Source: Deltaproteobacteria bacterium (GTDB taxonomy: Bacteria > UBA10199 > JACPAL01). From it: a DNA stretch of 64,000 nucleotides. This document shows, in pieces, positions 36,486 to 45,222 of this stretch (position 1 is its first letter; every line of letters begins with the position of its first letter). Under the pieces are notes generated by a model that saw only the letters and a program-made list of their open reading frames with translations, was not told where the DNA came from and ran no database searches. Made by a program: the position numbers and the translations under genes. The stretch covers positions 609,707 to 673,706 of the forward strand of contig JACPAK010000001.1 in the NCBI GenBank assembly GCA_016180845.1, in the 5' to 3' direction.

Positions 36486-36689
36486 ATGTTTCTTTTTTGC
36501 GTAGCGCTTTTGGAATCTTTCGATACGGCCGGCGGTATCCACCAGTTTCTGTTTCCCGGTGAAGAAGGGATGGCAGTGAGAACAGACAGCGACGGTAAGA
36601 TTTTTCTTGGTCGAAACCGTTTCGATCACATTGCCGCAGGCGCAGGTGATTTTTACAGGATGCAGTTCAGGATGAATCGCTTCTCTCAT
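36483..36689 (-). CDS. rpmE: 50S ribosomal protein L31
   Basis: The 68-residue protein begins [19 protein letters not shown] and has the zinc-binding CACG and CSHCHPF motifs of the C+ type L31. Start 36689 matches the family N-terminus and has a GGAG site 7 bases upstream. The rpmE-prfA-prmC order is widely conserved. Confidence 0.95.
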   Translation of the reverse strand: MREAIHPELHPVKITCACGNVIETVSTKKNLTVAVCSHCHPFFTGKQKLVDTAGRIERFQKRYAKKKH

Positions 36690-36748
36690 AGGGGACTCCA
36701 ATAGGCGGAGTTTCCTATCACACTATTGGTTTAAATCAAGAGGGTTAA

Positions 36749-37027
36749 CTAACTCGTAATGACTTTACTGCAGAATTGGGTCAACTGGAGGTCGGAAGGT
36801 CGGTTCGTGGGTCGAACCCCCTCGACCGTCTGACGGAGGGCTGCCGGGGCGTAGACATGGTTTGGGGGTCGCTTCGTGAAGCTGTCTTTGGCCGAAATCG
36901 GTCGTGCGCCAACCCTCGCAGGGGGGGTCCCCGTGATAAATGAGGCGATCTTTTTAAAGATCGATTGCTGTTGGACGATCGCCTGGGAGCTCCTCGAGAT
37001 CGGTTTTTGGGCAATCGTCTTCGCCAT
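36749..37027 (-). CDS. hypothetical small basic protein, doubtful
   Basis: The 92-residue frame (MAKTIAQKPISRSS start, Arg/Pro/Ser-rich) has no recognised family. A TATAGA hexamer lies 7 bases before the ATG, but there is no good -35 box. It falls in a 560-base stretch between rpmE and the beta-barrel gene that otherwise shows nothing; positions 37028-37249 hold no gene or clear signal. Confidence 0.35.
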   Translation of the reverse strand: MAKTIAQKPISRSSQAIVQQQSIFKKIASFITGTPPARVGARPISAKDSFTKRPPNHVYAPAALRQTVEGVRPTNRPSDLQLTQFCSKVITS

Positions 37028-37249
37028 ACGAGGATCTATATGAGCAATCTACGTGCCATATGAGGGGCTTTTCGAGCTCTTTTTTGGGTGCCAGGAACGA
37101 AAATAACTATATGAATTCATTAAGTTTTTAATAATTAACGTTTGTGAATAACTTGCTCGTTTGGAGGGGTATTCTGTTTAGCGGTGACTCGAGACCCCTA
37201 AAAATTCCCCTTGCCCCCCTCCTCTCTATGGGAGATCTAAACGAGCGGT

Positions 37250-37864
37250 ATGAAAAAGATGCTTAAATTGATCGCCCTGACCGGTCTCTTGTTGATGGCC
37301 TCCTTGGGCAATTTCGTCCATGCAGGAGAGAGTGGAGAGTGGGAAAAGGGGTTATTTGTTGGAACCTCTTTGGGAGCTCAGACCTTTTTTGCGACAAGTC
37401 TTGATGATTTTGACCCTGCCCTGAATATAGATCTTATCGCAGGTTATGATTTTTTTAGGCGACTAGCGGTTCAGGCAAGGTCGATGCAGGCGATCGCCTC
37501 GGACCAAGGGACAACAGCCCTTTTTTACGGATTCACTGTTGGTTTGAAATTTTCACCATTGAATACTCGAATATCACCCTATGCCTCTTCAGGTGTTGGT
37601 TTCCACATCATTCACGCAAAAACAAACCTTAATAACGTCTCTCTGTCGTCAACGAGAGATCCGGCTTTTAAATTTGATGCCGGCTTAGGTAGTGACTTTT
37701 ACCTGACAGGTCGGAACGTCATTTATGGGGAAGTGATCTATCATGGTTATCCCAATGGTGCTGACAGAGTTCGGAGAAATCTATCGACAGGCCAATTTGA
37801 AGACATTGGTGATTCATACTTCTCCGGTCTCTCATTCTCACTCGGTTATCGATTTGTGTTTTAA
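37250..37864 (+). CDS. outer-membrane beta-barrel protein (OmpA/OmpX-like porin fold)
   Basis: The 204-residue protein has a signal peptide (cleavage after VHA, about residue 25) and alternating hydrophobic strands ending in an aromatic residue (GYRFVF), as expected for insertion by the Bam complex. Eight strands are likely. The function is unknown; short loops suggest a small structural or adhesin-like barrel. It precedes the membrane protein at 37910 by 45 bases. Confidence 0.75.
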   Translation: MKKMLKLIALTGLLLMASLGNFVHAGESGEWEKGLFVGTSLGAQTFFATSLDDFDPALNIDLIAGYDFFRRLAVQARSMQAIASDQGTTALFYGFTVGLKFSPLNTRISPYASSGVGFHIIHAKTNLNNVSLSSTRDPAFKFDAGLGSDFYLTGRNVIYGEVIYHGYPNGADRVRRNLSTGQFEDIGDSYFSGLSFSLGYRFVF

Positions 37865-37909
37865 TCATTATCCTCACAACTCTTCGAGCCCCTTCACGAA
37901 TAATCCAGC

Positions 37910-38890
37910 ATGTTGCCACTCAGTTTACTGGCCCATCAGGTAGCCCAACCTTTCTGGACAGGGGTTGCTGCAGGGGTTACGTCAGGGGCCACCACTGCTT
38001 TTTCAGTTCGCCTTTCGGATGGGAAAAGAATCTATCAGGGTTATAAGGTCGCTGGTCTTTGTATTGCCTTTCAATCAATCCCCACCTTTCTGAATCAAAA
38101 AGAAGGAGACCAGAAATGGGGAGAATTATTTCTTGATCTTGGTCAGGGGCTTGCGACGAGCTGGTTTTCTTTTGGTCCGAAAGGGGTTCTTTATGGAGGA
38201 GCGATTGCGTTTTGTTTTGAATTGATTCGCCAGCATTCTCTCTATCGTGAAGACTGGCTCCCCTCGCTAGCGGCGGCTTTTACGGCATCTTCTTTGGGGA
38301 TTGCTGTAGGGGGCGCTGTCTATATTGGAGTGAGGAGGCATCAAGACAAAAACTTTCTCTCTCTAATTTTCTCGTTACGCAGACGAAGCGCTCCCGAACC
38401 GGTCGCGCAAGCGGTTCGTTTTACCACGGCTTACGCCTCTGCTTCGGAATGTCACGAGGGGGCCAGGCGGTGGATGGTGACGCTGCTTGAACGGGCCGCG
38501 GATCTAAAGGCCCCGAAGGTCTGGCGGGCAACGCTTTTAAGGGAAGGGGAGCAGGTTTGGATCGTCGACCGATACGCTGGTGAAGATATGGCACAGGAGG
38601 CGAGGCGGTTGGCAAATCTTATACGGGAGACACCACGCAATGCCGCTTTTAACTGTGAAACAGACAATCTCACCCTACTTCTGGAGGGAGGGCCTGTTTA
38701 TCGCTATGGGTTGGGCGGAGTCCAACGATGGACCTCTCAGGGGATACGGGTTGTGCAGGAGGGACCTCTGGGACTCGACCTCTGGCGGCTTCATGTCGAG
38801 CACTATGTCTCTCCAGGGATATCTTTGACAGGAAAACCGTTGGTGACACCGGAAGAACTTGAGTCACTCATGATGAGATCTGAATTTTGA
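37910..38890 (+). CDS. hypothetical membrane protein
   Basis: The 326-residue product has hydrophobic segments near residues 15-30, 90-105 and 120-140, then a soluble C-terminal half with strand-rich segments (TLLREGEQVWIVDRY, LTLLLEGGPVYRYG). No family is recognised. Its end overlaps the enoyl-CoA hydratase gene on the opposite strand by 27 bases. An AATAAT box lies five bases before the ATG without a matching -35 box. Confidence 0.55.
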   Translation: MLPLSLLAHQVAQPFWTGVAAGVTSGATTAFSVRLSDGKRIYQGYKVAGLCIAFQSIPTFLNQKEGDQKWGELFLDLGQGLATSWFSFGPKGVLYGGAIAFCFELIRQHSLYREDWLPSLAAAFTASSLGIAVGGAVYIGVRRHQDKNFLSLIFSLRRRSAPEPVAQAVRFTTAYASASECHEGARRWMVTLLERAADLKAPKVWRATLLREGEQVWIVDRYAGEDMAQEARRLANLIRETPRNAAFNCETDNLTLLLEGGPVYRYGLGGVQRWTSQGIRVVQEGPLGLDLWRLHVEHYVSPGISLTGKPLVTPEELESLMMRSEF

Positions 38891-39646
38891 GAAGTTCGGC
38901 GGTCGCTTTTCCAAAAACGCGTTCATCCCTTCTTTGACCTCTGGGGTCCCGTAAATTTTCCCCAGTTTTTTAAGGTCCTTTGCCAGTCGAGGCCATAGTC
39001 CTTCGTGGAGCGCCTGTCGGGCAAGGGCAAGGGATTGCGGTCCTTTCTCCAGAATCTCCTGACAGGTTCTTTCCACAATTGCATCGAGTGAGATCTCGGG
39101 GACGACTTGGTTAATCAAACCGATCTCCATCGCTTCACGCGCGGCGTACTGCCGACAGAGATAGATAATCTCATGGGCTTTTTTGAGCCCGACCAGAAAC
39201 GGCAGGATTTGTGTTCCTCCCCAGAGCGGAGCGCTTCCGACCTTCGGGCCGGTCTGACCAAAGATCGATTTTTCGCTCGCGATCGTGAGGTCGCAGAAGA
39301 GCTGGATCTCGTTCCCACCGCCAAGACAATAACCGTTGACCTTCGCAATGATCGGTTTGGGTGAGGTCAAAAAGATCTTCGAGAGCCGCAGAAGTTTTTG
39401 GACGAAGATGCGTCCCTTTTTTCGGTTGAGATCCTTCATCTCACTGATATCGCCGCCGACACAAAACGCCTTTCCTCCGGCGCTGGTGATCACGATCACG
39501 CCAACAGCGCGGTCTTTGATGGCGCGTGCCAAGGCCGTCGTGAGTTCAACGATCGTCTGGCTTCGGAAGGCATTCAGTTTTTCGGGGCGATTCAGCGTGA
39601 TCGTCGCGATGCCGGATCCCGATTTATAGAGGATGTCGTGGAACAT
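38864..39646 (-). CDS. enoyl-CoA hydratase superfamily, BadI/MenB-like ring-cleaving hydrolase
   Basis: The 260-residue crotonase-fold protein has the oxyanion-hole segments KAFCVGGDISEM and NGYCLGGGNEIQL and the FGQTGPKVGS, YLCRQYAAREAMEIGL and EGMNAFLEKRPPNF blocks shared by BadI (2-ketocyclohexanecarboxyl-CoA hydrolase) and MenB. BadI opens the ring in cyclohexanecarboxylate degradation; MenB closes one in menaquinone synthesis. A BadH-like dehydrogenase heads the same operon, favouring the BadI role. It is the last of five genes and starts three bases after amn. Confidence 0.8.
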   Translation of the reverse strand: MFHDILYKSGSGIATITLNRPEKLNAFRSQTIVELTTALARAIKDRAVGVIVITSAGGKAFCVGGDISEMKDLNRKKGRIFVQKLLRLSKIFLTSPKPIIAKVNGYCLGGGNEIQLFCDLTIASEKSIFGQTGPKVGSAPLWGGTQILPFLVGLKKAHEIIYLCRQYAAREAMEIGLINQVVPEISLDAIVERTCQEILEKGPQSLALARQALHEGLWPRLAKDLKKLGKIYGTPEVKEGMNAFLEKRPPNFSKFRSHHE

Positions 39647-39649
39647 AAC

Positions 39650-40441
39650 TTACCACCGATAATGTCTTATATGCTCCCCCCGCTCCGCAATCTCACTCAT
39701 CGAGTGGATGCCGATATCCAGATGGATGTCGGTGTACTTCTTGAAAACCTGACGGGCCGATTTTCGAGTCTTGATCCCTGACCGTGTGAGCGGGAGGTCT
39801 GAGACGAGGAGAAGGGCACCGATCGGGACCTTATTCGCAAAACCGGAGACAAAGAGGGAGGCGCATTCCATATCGATACCGATCACCCTCTCGGCATAGA
39901 TCTTTTTCTTAAAGCCCTCGTCAAATTCCCAAAATCGGTAATCGGTCGTATGAATCACGCCAGTTCGGTAGTCGAACCCCTTCTCAACGATGATTTGGCT
40001 GACAAATTTTTGGACCTTGAATGTCGGAAGGGCTGGGACCTGTATCGGCATATAGTGTTGCGATGCCCCTTCACCTCGGATCGCTGCCATCGGGAGGATG
40101 AAGTCCCCGACCTTCAGAGATCGATGAAGCCCCCCACACATGCCAAGAAACAGGACGGCGGTTGGTTCGATCACGCTGATCAGTTCAATAATGAGCGCGG
40201 CAGAAGGGGCGCCGATTCGGAAGTCGATGATGGAAACATCCAATTTCTTGCTGTGACTGACCCTCATGGCAGTGCCATAAGACTTTTTCCCATCACCAAG
40301 CTCAGTGAATCTTTTAAGGTAATAATCAAAATTCGTCAGGATAATTTGTTTCCGAAAGGCGGCTAGGGGACTGCCGGTATAGCGTTCGAGCATGTCTCTG
40401 GCGATCTTTTTCTTGGCCAAGTTGGAGGTTTGTTTTTTCAT
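39650..40441 (-). CDS. amn: AMP nucleosidase
   Basis: The 263-residue protein matches the C-terminal, catalytic nucleoside-phosphorylase-fold half of AMP nucleosidase (FLGMCGGLHRSLKVGDFILP, GIDMECASLFVSGFA, LLLVSDLPLTRSGIKT). It hydrolyses AMP to adenine and ribose 5-phosphate. The long N-terminal domain of the E. coli enzyme is absent, as in other short forms. The ATG at 40441 overlaps the end of the phytochelatin-synthase-like gene by four bases. Confidence 0.88.
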   Translation of the reverse strand: MKKQTSNLAKKKIARDMLERYTGSPLAAFRKQIILTNFDYYLKRFTELGDGKKSYGTAMRVSHSKKLDVSIIDFRIGAPSAALIIELISVIEPTAVLFLGMCGGLHRSLKVGDFILPMAAIRGEGASQHYMPIQVPALPTFKVQKFVSQIIVEKGFDYRTGVIHTTDYRFWEFDEGFKKKIYAERVIGIDMECASLFVSGFANKVPIGALLLVSDLPLTRSGIKTRKSARQVFKKYTDIHLDIGIHSMSEIAERGEHIRHYRW

Positions 40442-41193
40442 CGGGCCCCCTCTTTCAGTTTCACCCACAGATACCCTCGCCATTCGTTACCCGATTGTTC
40501 GTCCTTCGTCACCATTCCTTTTAAGAAGGTTTCTTCAGAGACCCAGTACGGTTCGTACCATTGGCGATCCGGATCGAGAATCAGAACTCGCTTGGCCTTC
40601 GCATCATAGGCACCGACTGGTGCAATATGGCCGACATAAGCATCACCTGTGTAAATACCCTGGATAAAAACAGCGATCATGAAATCGCGCGCCGTTTTCT
40701 CATTTTCGACAAGTATCTTGTGGAGCCGATTCCGTGTCTCATTTGAGGTATTAGCGATATGGATTACCTCCACTGTTGTTCCTTGAATCCCGTAAGCAGC
40801 AAGACTTTTTTCAATGAGCGGTTTTAAATCTTTTAAAATAACGAGAAAGCCTTTCGATTGCGGATCCAATAATTTATTCCACATCTGGTCTTTGACCCTT
40901 TTGATGAGTTTCTGTTCTGTAACCAACTCCTCTTCACTTCCGAGATTTTCTCCAACACGCGCTGCATTGACGAGCATTGTTACAGCAGCAGTCGAACAGG
41001 ATCGTTCGCTGAATTGTGCCGTGTAATAAGGACTCAAGGCCCAATAGTCGGGGGCGGGGTTTTTTCGAAAATAGTCATGAGACTGGGAGATTGGTATCGC
41101 TTCGGGGCCGTATTTTGGTTTTGGGGGGTCGGTTGAAAAGAGGAGATCTGTGAGAAGAAAAGAAATGACGAGAGCGATAACTTTTAGTTTCAT
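40438..41193 (-). CDS. phytochelatin synthase family cysteine peptidase, exported
   Basis: The 251-residue protein has a signal peptide (residues 1-20) and the papain-like triad of the phytochelatin synthase family: Cys66 (SERSCSTAAVTMLVNA), His189 (GHIAPVGAYD) and Asp207 (ILDPDRQWYEPYWVS). Bacterial members cleave glutathione to gamma-Glu-Cys and glycine, and some make phytochelatins that bind metals. Export would place it in the periplasm. It is coupled to amn by an ATGA overlap and lies in an otherwise catabolic operon. Confidence 0.82.
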   Translation of the reverse strand: MKLKVIALVISFLLTDLLFSTDPPKPKYGPEAIPISQSHDYFRKNPAPDYWALSPYYTAQFSERSCSTAAVTMLVNAARVGENLGSEEELVTEQKLIKRVKDQMWNKLLDPQSKGFLVILKDLKPLIEKSLAAYGIQGTTVEVIHIANTSNETRNRLHKILVENEKTARDFMIAVFIQGIYTGDAYVGHIAPVGAYDAKAKRVLILDPDRQWYEPYWVSEETFLKGMVTKDEQSGNEWRGYLWVKLKEGAR

Positions 41194-41207
41194 AACTCAT
41201 CCCACCA

Positions 41208-41828
41208 CTACGAAATCCTCGCGACCACCCTCGCTGGAGATCCATCTGACTCAAAACGAACCGGAAGTGCGATCACTTCGAAATTTTTGACACCGATCAG
41301 ATTCTCCAGACCGGTCATGTTTTCGATAATCAGCACTTCTTTGCCGAGTAAAATCTTATGGGTTAGAAACGGAGGATAATCAGGACTTGGGCAATCGAGT
41401 CCTACCATTTTTACGCCACGCTCAACGACTTGGTGGGCAAAGTTTTCTGTGATTGGCGGAAATGTTTCATAATATTCGGGTTGACCAAATTTCCGATCAA
41501 AACCGGTGTGAATCAGGAGGATGTCCCCCTTTTCGATCAATGATTTCTCCAAAAGGTCAGTATCAATCTTAGTTTTTTCTCGGGCATCGATCAAAAAACC
41601 TCGTCCCATGAAACGATCAATCGGAATTTCCGAAAGCGGTTTTCCATCGGCGATCATATGCATCGGGGCATCAATATGGGTGCCGACATGGAGGCTCGAT
41701 CGAACCATGTGGCAACAGACACCATCTTTTGCGACTGATGAAATCTCAGTGAGTTGTGGTTCGACATCCCCCGGCCAAACGGGCATGTTCGCCGTGTAGG
41801 TATGTGAGAGATCGATTAGTTGAGACAT
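41208..41828 (-). CDS. cyclase / kynurenine-formamidase family metal hydrolase
   Basis: The 206-residue protein has the cyclase-family metal motif HVGTHIDAPMH (His47, His51, Asp53, His57) and the second block GLDCPSPDYPP. Family members hydrolyse N-formylkynurenine or cyclic substrates. In this operon, next to BadH-like and BadI-like genes, it may act on a ring-derived intermediate, but the substrate is unknown. Confidence 0.85.
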   Translation of the reverse strand: MSQLIDLSHTYTANMPVWPGDVEPQLTEISSVAKDGVCCHMVRSSLHVGTHIDAPMHMIADGKPLSEIPIDRFMGRGFLIDAREKTKIDTDLLEKSLIEKGDILLIHTGFDRKFGQPEYYETFPPITENFAHQVVERGVKMVGLDCPSPDYPPFLTHKILLGKEVLIIENMTGLENLIGVKNFEVIALPVRFESDGSPARVVARIS

Positions 41829-41840
41829 GAGATCCCTCTC

Positions 41841-42578
41841 TTATCCCCCCATCGTCAGTCCGCCCGAGACTGACATCACCTGTCCGGTGACGTAATCAGC
41901 ATCCGGTGAGCAGAAGAAGGCGACTCCGGCTGCGATCTCTTCTGGTTTTGCGATTCGTCTAAAGGGAATAATCTGCACAAATGTTTCCTTCACCTTCGGG
42001 TTGATCGCCTCTTCGTAGAGCTGGGTGTCGGTCGGGCCTGGGCAGATGCAATTGACACTAATCTGATAACGAGCGACCTCACGCGCGAGTGCCTTCGTGA
42101 AACCGATCACCCCCGCCTTGCAGAGGGAATAGACGACCCCCTGCATCTGGCCGACGCGACCGGCGTCAGAAGAGATATTAACGATCTTGCCTCCCTTGCG
42201 TTGGCTCATATCTTTCAGCACCGCCTGTGTCGTGAGCAGCTGTGTCTTGGAATTTACGGCAATCACCTTGTCCCAATACGCCTCATTTTCTTCAATGAAG
42301 AATGTGGGGAGTGCCCAGCCGATGTTATTCACCAAAATATCGATCTTCCCAAACTTTTCGATCACCTTGGCGACGCTTGAGTCAACGTCTGTCTTTTTTG
42401 TGCAATCTGTCTTGAGAAAAAGGGCGCCAATCTCTCGTGCTGTCGTCTCCCCAACATCCGGTTTCAGATCGAAGAGTGCAACCTGGGCCCCCTCATCGAT
42501 CAGGCGCTTTGCGATCGCTCGTCCGATCCCTTGGGCCCCACCGGTGACAATAGCGGTTTTGTTTTTTAGTTTTGCCAT
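41841..42578 (-). CDS. short-chain dehydrogenase, BadH-like
   Basis: The 245-residue SDR has the Rossmann motif TGGAQGIGRA, NNIG at 84-87 and the catalytic Tyr150/Lys154 (YSLCK) after Ser136. Its segments NNIGWALPTFF, VNISSDAGRVG, CPGPTDT and SVSGGLTMGG closely follow 2-hydroxycyclohexanecarboxyl-CoA dehydrogenase (BadH). The ATG at 42578 is preferred because TTGCCT-17-TAAGAA ends 6 bases upstream. It heads the five-gene operon ending in the BadI-like gene. Confidence 0.85.
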   Translation of the reverse strand: MAKLKNKTAIVTGGAQGIGRAIAKRLIDEGAQVALFDLKPDVGETTAREIGALFLKTDCTKKTDVDSSVAKVIEKFGKIDILVNNIGWALPTFFIEENEAYWDKVIAVNSKTQLLTTQAVLKDMSQRKGGKIVNISSDAGRVGQMQGVVYSLCKAGVIGFTKALAREVARYQISVNCICPGPTDTQLYEEAINPKVKETFVQIIPFRRIAKPEEIAAGVAFFCSPDADYVTGQVMSVSGGLTMGG

Positions 42579-42584
42579 GGTCAC

Positions 42585-42613
42585 TTCTTAATGTAAGAAG
42601 GTATCCGAGGCAA
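42585..42613 (-). promoter_or_regulatory. possible promoter of the BadH-BadI-like operon
   Basis: On the minus strand TTGCCT (42613-42608), 17 bases, TAAGAA (42590-42585), 6 bases, then ATG. The boxes are weak, but the spacing is the leaderless pattern. The divergent pgpA start lies 3 bases beyond. Confidence 0.4.
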
Positions 42614-42615
42614 TA

Positions 42616-43065
42616 GTGAAACGTCTTATCCTCTTTTTTGCGACCGGTTTTGGCAGCGGTTCCCTCCCTTACGCCCCTGGGACTTTTGGGAGCCTCGTCG
42701 GAGTTCTCCTCTATCTTCTCATTAAGGACCTCTCTTATTTCTCGTATTTAGCCGCCCTAATCGCCTTTTCATTTTTTGCCGCTTGGGTCTCGGCCGAAGC
42801 GGCGAGACAGCTTGGAAAGAAAGATCCGTCGGAGGTTGTGATTGATGAGGTCGCCGGCCTTTGTGTCACGATGGCCTTTGTTCCATTTTCCTGGCTGCAT
42901 TTGATTGTTGGTTTCGCCCTCTTTCGCATTTTCGATGTTTGGAAACCTTATCCCTGTCGACTCATCCAAGACCGTGTTTCAGGAGGATGGGGAATTGTTG
43001 GAGACGATCTGATGGCGGGGGTGTATGCGAATCTGATTCTCCGAATTTTTAATTTCTTCTTATGA
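42616..43065 (+). CDS. pgpA: phosphatidylglycerophosphatase A
   Basis: The 149-residue membrane protein has the PgpA pattern FATGFGSGSLPYAPGTFGS, IDEVAGLCVTM, FRIFDVWKP and a C-terminal GGWGIVGDDLMAGV. It dephosphorylates PGP to phosphatidylglycerol in the inner membrane. The start is GTG 42616. Its stop overlaps cinA by four bases, the usual pgpA-cinA coupling. Confidence 0.93.
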   Translation: MKRLILFFATGFGSGSLPYAPGTFGSLVGVLLYLLIKDLSYFSYLAALIAFSFFAAWVSAEAARQLGKKDPSEVVIDEVAGLCVTMAFVPFSWLHLIVGFALFRIFDVWKPYPCRLIQDRVSGGWGIVGDDLMAGVYANLILRIFNFFL

Positions 43066-44291
43066 AAATCAAAATCATCACGACTGGTGACGAGATTCTC
43101 TCTGGAACCATTCTCGATACCAACTTCGCCTGGATGGCAGAGCGGCTCTGGGGTCGTGGTTTTGAACTGATCGGTCATCTGACGGTTGCTGATGATCCGC
43201 ATCAGATTCGTGAGGCATTGTTAGGGGCAGCTCAGGAGGCAGATGTTGTGATCGTGACGGGTGGACTCGGTCCGACGACAGACGACATCACACTCGAGGC
43301 GGCGGCGGAGGCGTTTGGTCTTCCGCTCACTTTGAATGCTACCTCCTTAAAAGAGATGGAGGCACATTTCAAAAAAATTGGTCATGAGATGACACCAAAC
43401 AACAAACGGCAGGCGATGTTGCCGAAAGGGGGGTGTCGCATCTCCAATAGAGTTGGAACCGCCCCCGGCTGCCAGATTAAATATAAAGACACCGAGTATT
43501 TCTTTATGCCCGGTGTTCCTGCCGAGATGAAAGGGCAGTTCGAAGAGTTCGTTCTTCCTATCTTGGAAAAGAGAGCAGGGCAATCCTTCTTCTTGCAAAA
43601 AATCTTTCGCTGCTTCGGCATGGCCGAGGCCGATCTGGATCAGGCGCTTCGTGAGAGTGATCTTGGCCCTGTTCGATTGAGTTGGCGATTTCTCTTTCCG
43701 GAGATCTTGATCAAGATCTCAACCACTGAACCGAAAAAAGGAATCGATCAGATCGCCCACGCAGAAAAACTGATTCGCGAAAAGGTCGGGGCTTTTATTT
43801 ATGCCGAGGGGGACGAGACGATTGAAAGGGTGATTGGGCGACTTCTTCTGGAGAAAAAGCAGACGTTGTCGGTTGCTGAGTCATGCACCGGTGGTCTGAT
43901 TTCAAATCTGTTGACGAATGTCCCCGGCAGTTCCGGATATTTTGAGCGGGGTGTGGTTACGTATAGCAATGATTCGAAGTTGCAGATCTTGGGGATCGAT
44001 CTCGTTCTCTTGCAAAAATTTGGTGCCGTTTCTTCGGAGGTTGCCACCGCGATGGCAGAGCGGGTGCGTCAGATCAGCGGGACGACGTACGGAATCGGTG
44101 TGACCGGCATTGCAGGACCTTCAGGAGGGACTGAATCTAAGCCAGTGGGGACTGTACATATCGCTGTGGCGGGACCGAAAGAGACCAAGGAGAGGAAATA
44201 CTTCTGGCCGCGCGATCGCGAATCCTTCAAACTCTTTGCCGCGCATGTGGCACTGCATAAGCTGAGAAGGATGATTCTCACCGAGTTGTGA
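43062..44291 (+). CDS. cinA: CinA family nicotinamide-nucleotide amidohydrolase
   Basis: The 409-residue protein joins an N-terminal molybdopterin-binding-like domain (TTGDEILSGTILDTN, VTGGLGPTTDD) to a C-terminal NMN deamidase domain (VAESCTGGLISNLLTNVPGSS). It recycles nicotinamide mononucleotide. It follows pgpA; thpR and recA, its usual next genes, are 1.6 and 2.2 kb away because a lipoprotein gene and BrnT/BrnA intervene. Confidence 0.94.
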   Translation: MKIKIITTGDEILSGTILDTNFAWMAERLWGRGFELIGHLTVADDPHQIREALLGAAQEADVVIVTGGLGPTTDDITLEAAAEAFGLPLTLNATSLKEMEAHFKKIGHEMTPNNKRQAMLPKGGCRISNRVGTAPGCQIKYKDTEYFFMPGVPAEMKGQFEEFVLPILEKRAGQSFFLQKIFRCFGMAEADLDQALRESDLGPVRLSWRFLFPEILIKISTTEPKKGIDQIAHAEKLIREKVGAFIYAEGDETIERVIGRLLLEKKQTLSVAESCTGGLISNLLTNVPGSSGYFERGVVTYSNDSKLQILGIDLVLLQKFGAVSSEVATAMAERVRQISGTTYGIGVTGIAGPSGGTESKPVGTVHIAVAGPKETKERKYFWPRDRESFKLFAAHVALHKLRRMILTEL

Positions 44292-44303
44292 GCAGCTCCT
44301 TTT

Positions 44304-45008
44304 TCAGTGACTCGGTTCCTGGTCTGTGGGAGCTGTTGTTTCAGCGGGCAGACCTTCTCCAGAAAGTTTTCGTAGTCGTGGGTCGTCATAGACCTTCAGT
44401 GCGGCTTGAACAAAGAGGGGATCACTAAAAAAGCTTTGATAAAATGGATAATTCTGCGGATTATCGACATACCTTTGAGCCACATATTCTAAATCACTTG
44501 CATTTAGCCCCTCATAGAGATTGATCCTATAATTGAGCAGAGTATCTCGTAGAAATCCGAATTCATCCAACCCCAATACCTCCTGTCGGCGCAGCAGGTC
44601 TGTTACGTCAAACTCACCATTTTTGTTACCGAATTCATCGAAAGTTTTTGCGACATCTTCTCGAGTCATATTGTTATTTCGTCGACACGGTGGGATAATT
44701 TCTCCCAGAAGGAAATATAAATGATCATATTCAAGAATCGACGTTGGTCTTCCATTAATCCGCTGATTATTGGAGACTCGCTTCAACTCTAAAGAATAGG
44801 CATCAGGATTATTTCGAAAACCTTTTAATGGTTCATGGATATCGGTACAGCCTGGTTCGTCATGAAGAAATGGTCCCTCCCATGTACATTCCTCCCAAAT
44901 TTGAAATCCACATTCTTTTCTTTTCGGTGGTGTTGTGGCGCAGGCAGCGAGTGCTGTCAGAGGCAGTGCTGCCCAGCGGGCGAATCTAAATAGATGAGAA
45001 GCGTTCAT
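44304..45008 (-). CDS. hypothetical lipoprotein
   Basis: The 234-residue protein has a signal peptide with lipobox LAAC (Cys23) and so should be lipidated. The mature part is rich in Cys, Asn and Tyr and mainly helical; no domain is recognised. The AGGTG site upstream is weak. It points against the pgpA-cinA-recA genes and looks inserted. Confidence 0.6.
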   Translation of the reverse strand: MNASHLFRFARWAALPLTALAACATTPPKRKECGFQIWEECTWEGPFLHDEPGCTDIHEPLKGFRNNPDAYSLELKRVSNNQRINGRPTSILEYDHLYFLLGEIIPPCRRNNNMTREDVAKTFDEFGNKNGEFDVTDLLRRQEVLGLDEFGFLRDTLLNYRINLYEGLNASDLEYVAQRYVDNPQNYPFYQSFFSDPLFVQAALKVYDDPRLRKLSGEGLPAETTAPTDQEPSH

Positions 45009-45066
45009 CGCACCTATCTTCGGTTATAAGGCAGATCCGTTGCTCCAAAAAACCCCCAACCTTTTT

Positions 45067-45100
45067 TCCGATTTTCATACCCGACCGATCGAAAATCGGA
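45067..45100. repeat. inverted repeat upstream of brnT
   Basis: TCCGATTTTC and its complement pair across a 14-base loop. No U-tract follows in either direction. It may be a regulatory hairpin or a repeat remnant in the 200-base gap before brnT. Confidence 0.4.
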
Positions 45101-45206
45101 CGATTGATCCCTTCATTGCCAAACAAGTCACGTTTAAAGCTTGGCATGGATGTTGCTTATGGGGCCATTGCCTGTCTTCTTGGTCTGAGTCAGTTGACGG
45201 GACGTA

Positions 45207-45222
45207 TATTATATGTATAATA
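45207..45222. promoter_or_regulatory. palindromic operator over the brnT start
   Basis: TATTATA-TG-TATAATA is a perfect inverted repeat that includes the brnT ATG (45213) and a TATAAT box. TTGACG at 45194-45199 lies 16 bases from that TATAAT. This is where BrnA should bind to repress the pair. Confidence 0.55.

Noticed and set aside
45194..45221. TTGACG-16-TATAAT as the brnT promoter
   Set aside because: The implied transcription start lies about 15 bases inside the only plausible brnT reading frame start, so I kept the palindrome as an operator and left the promoter unassigned.
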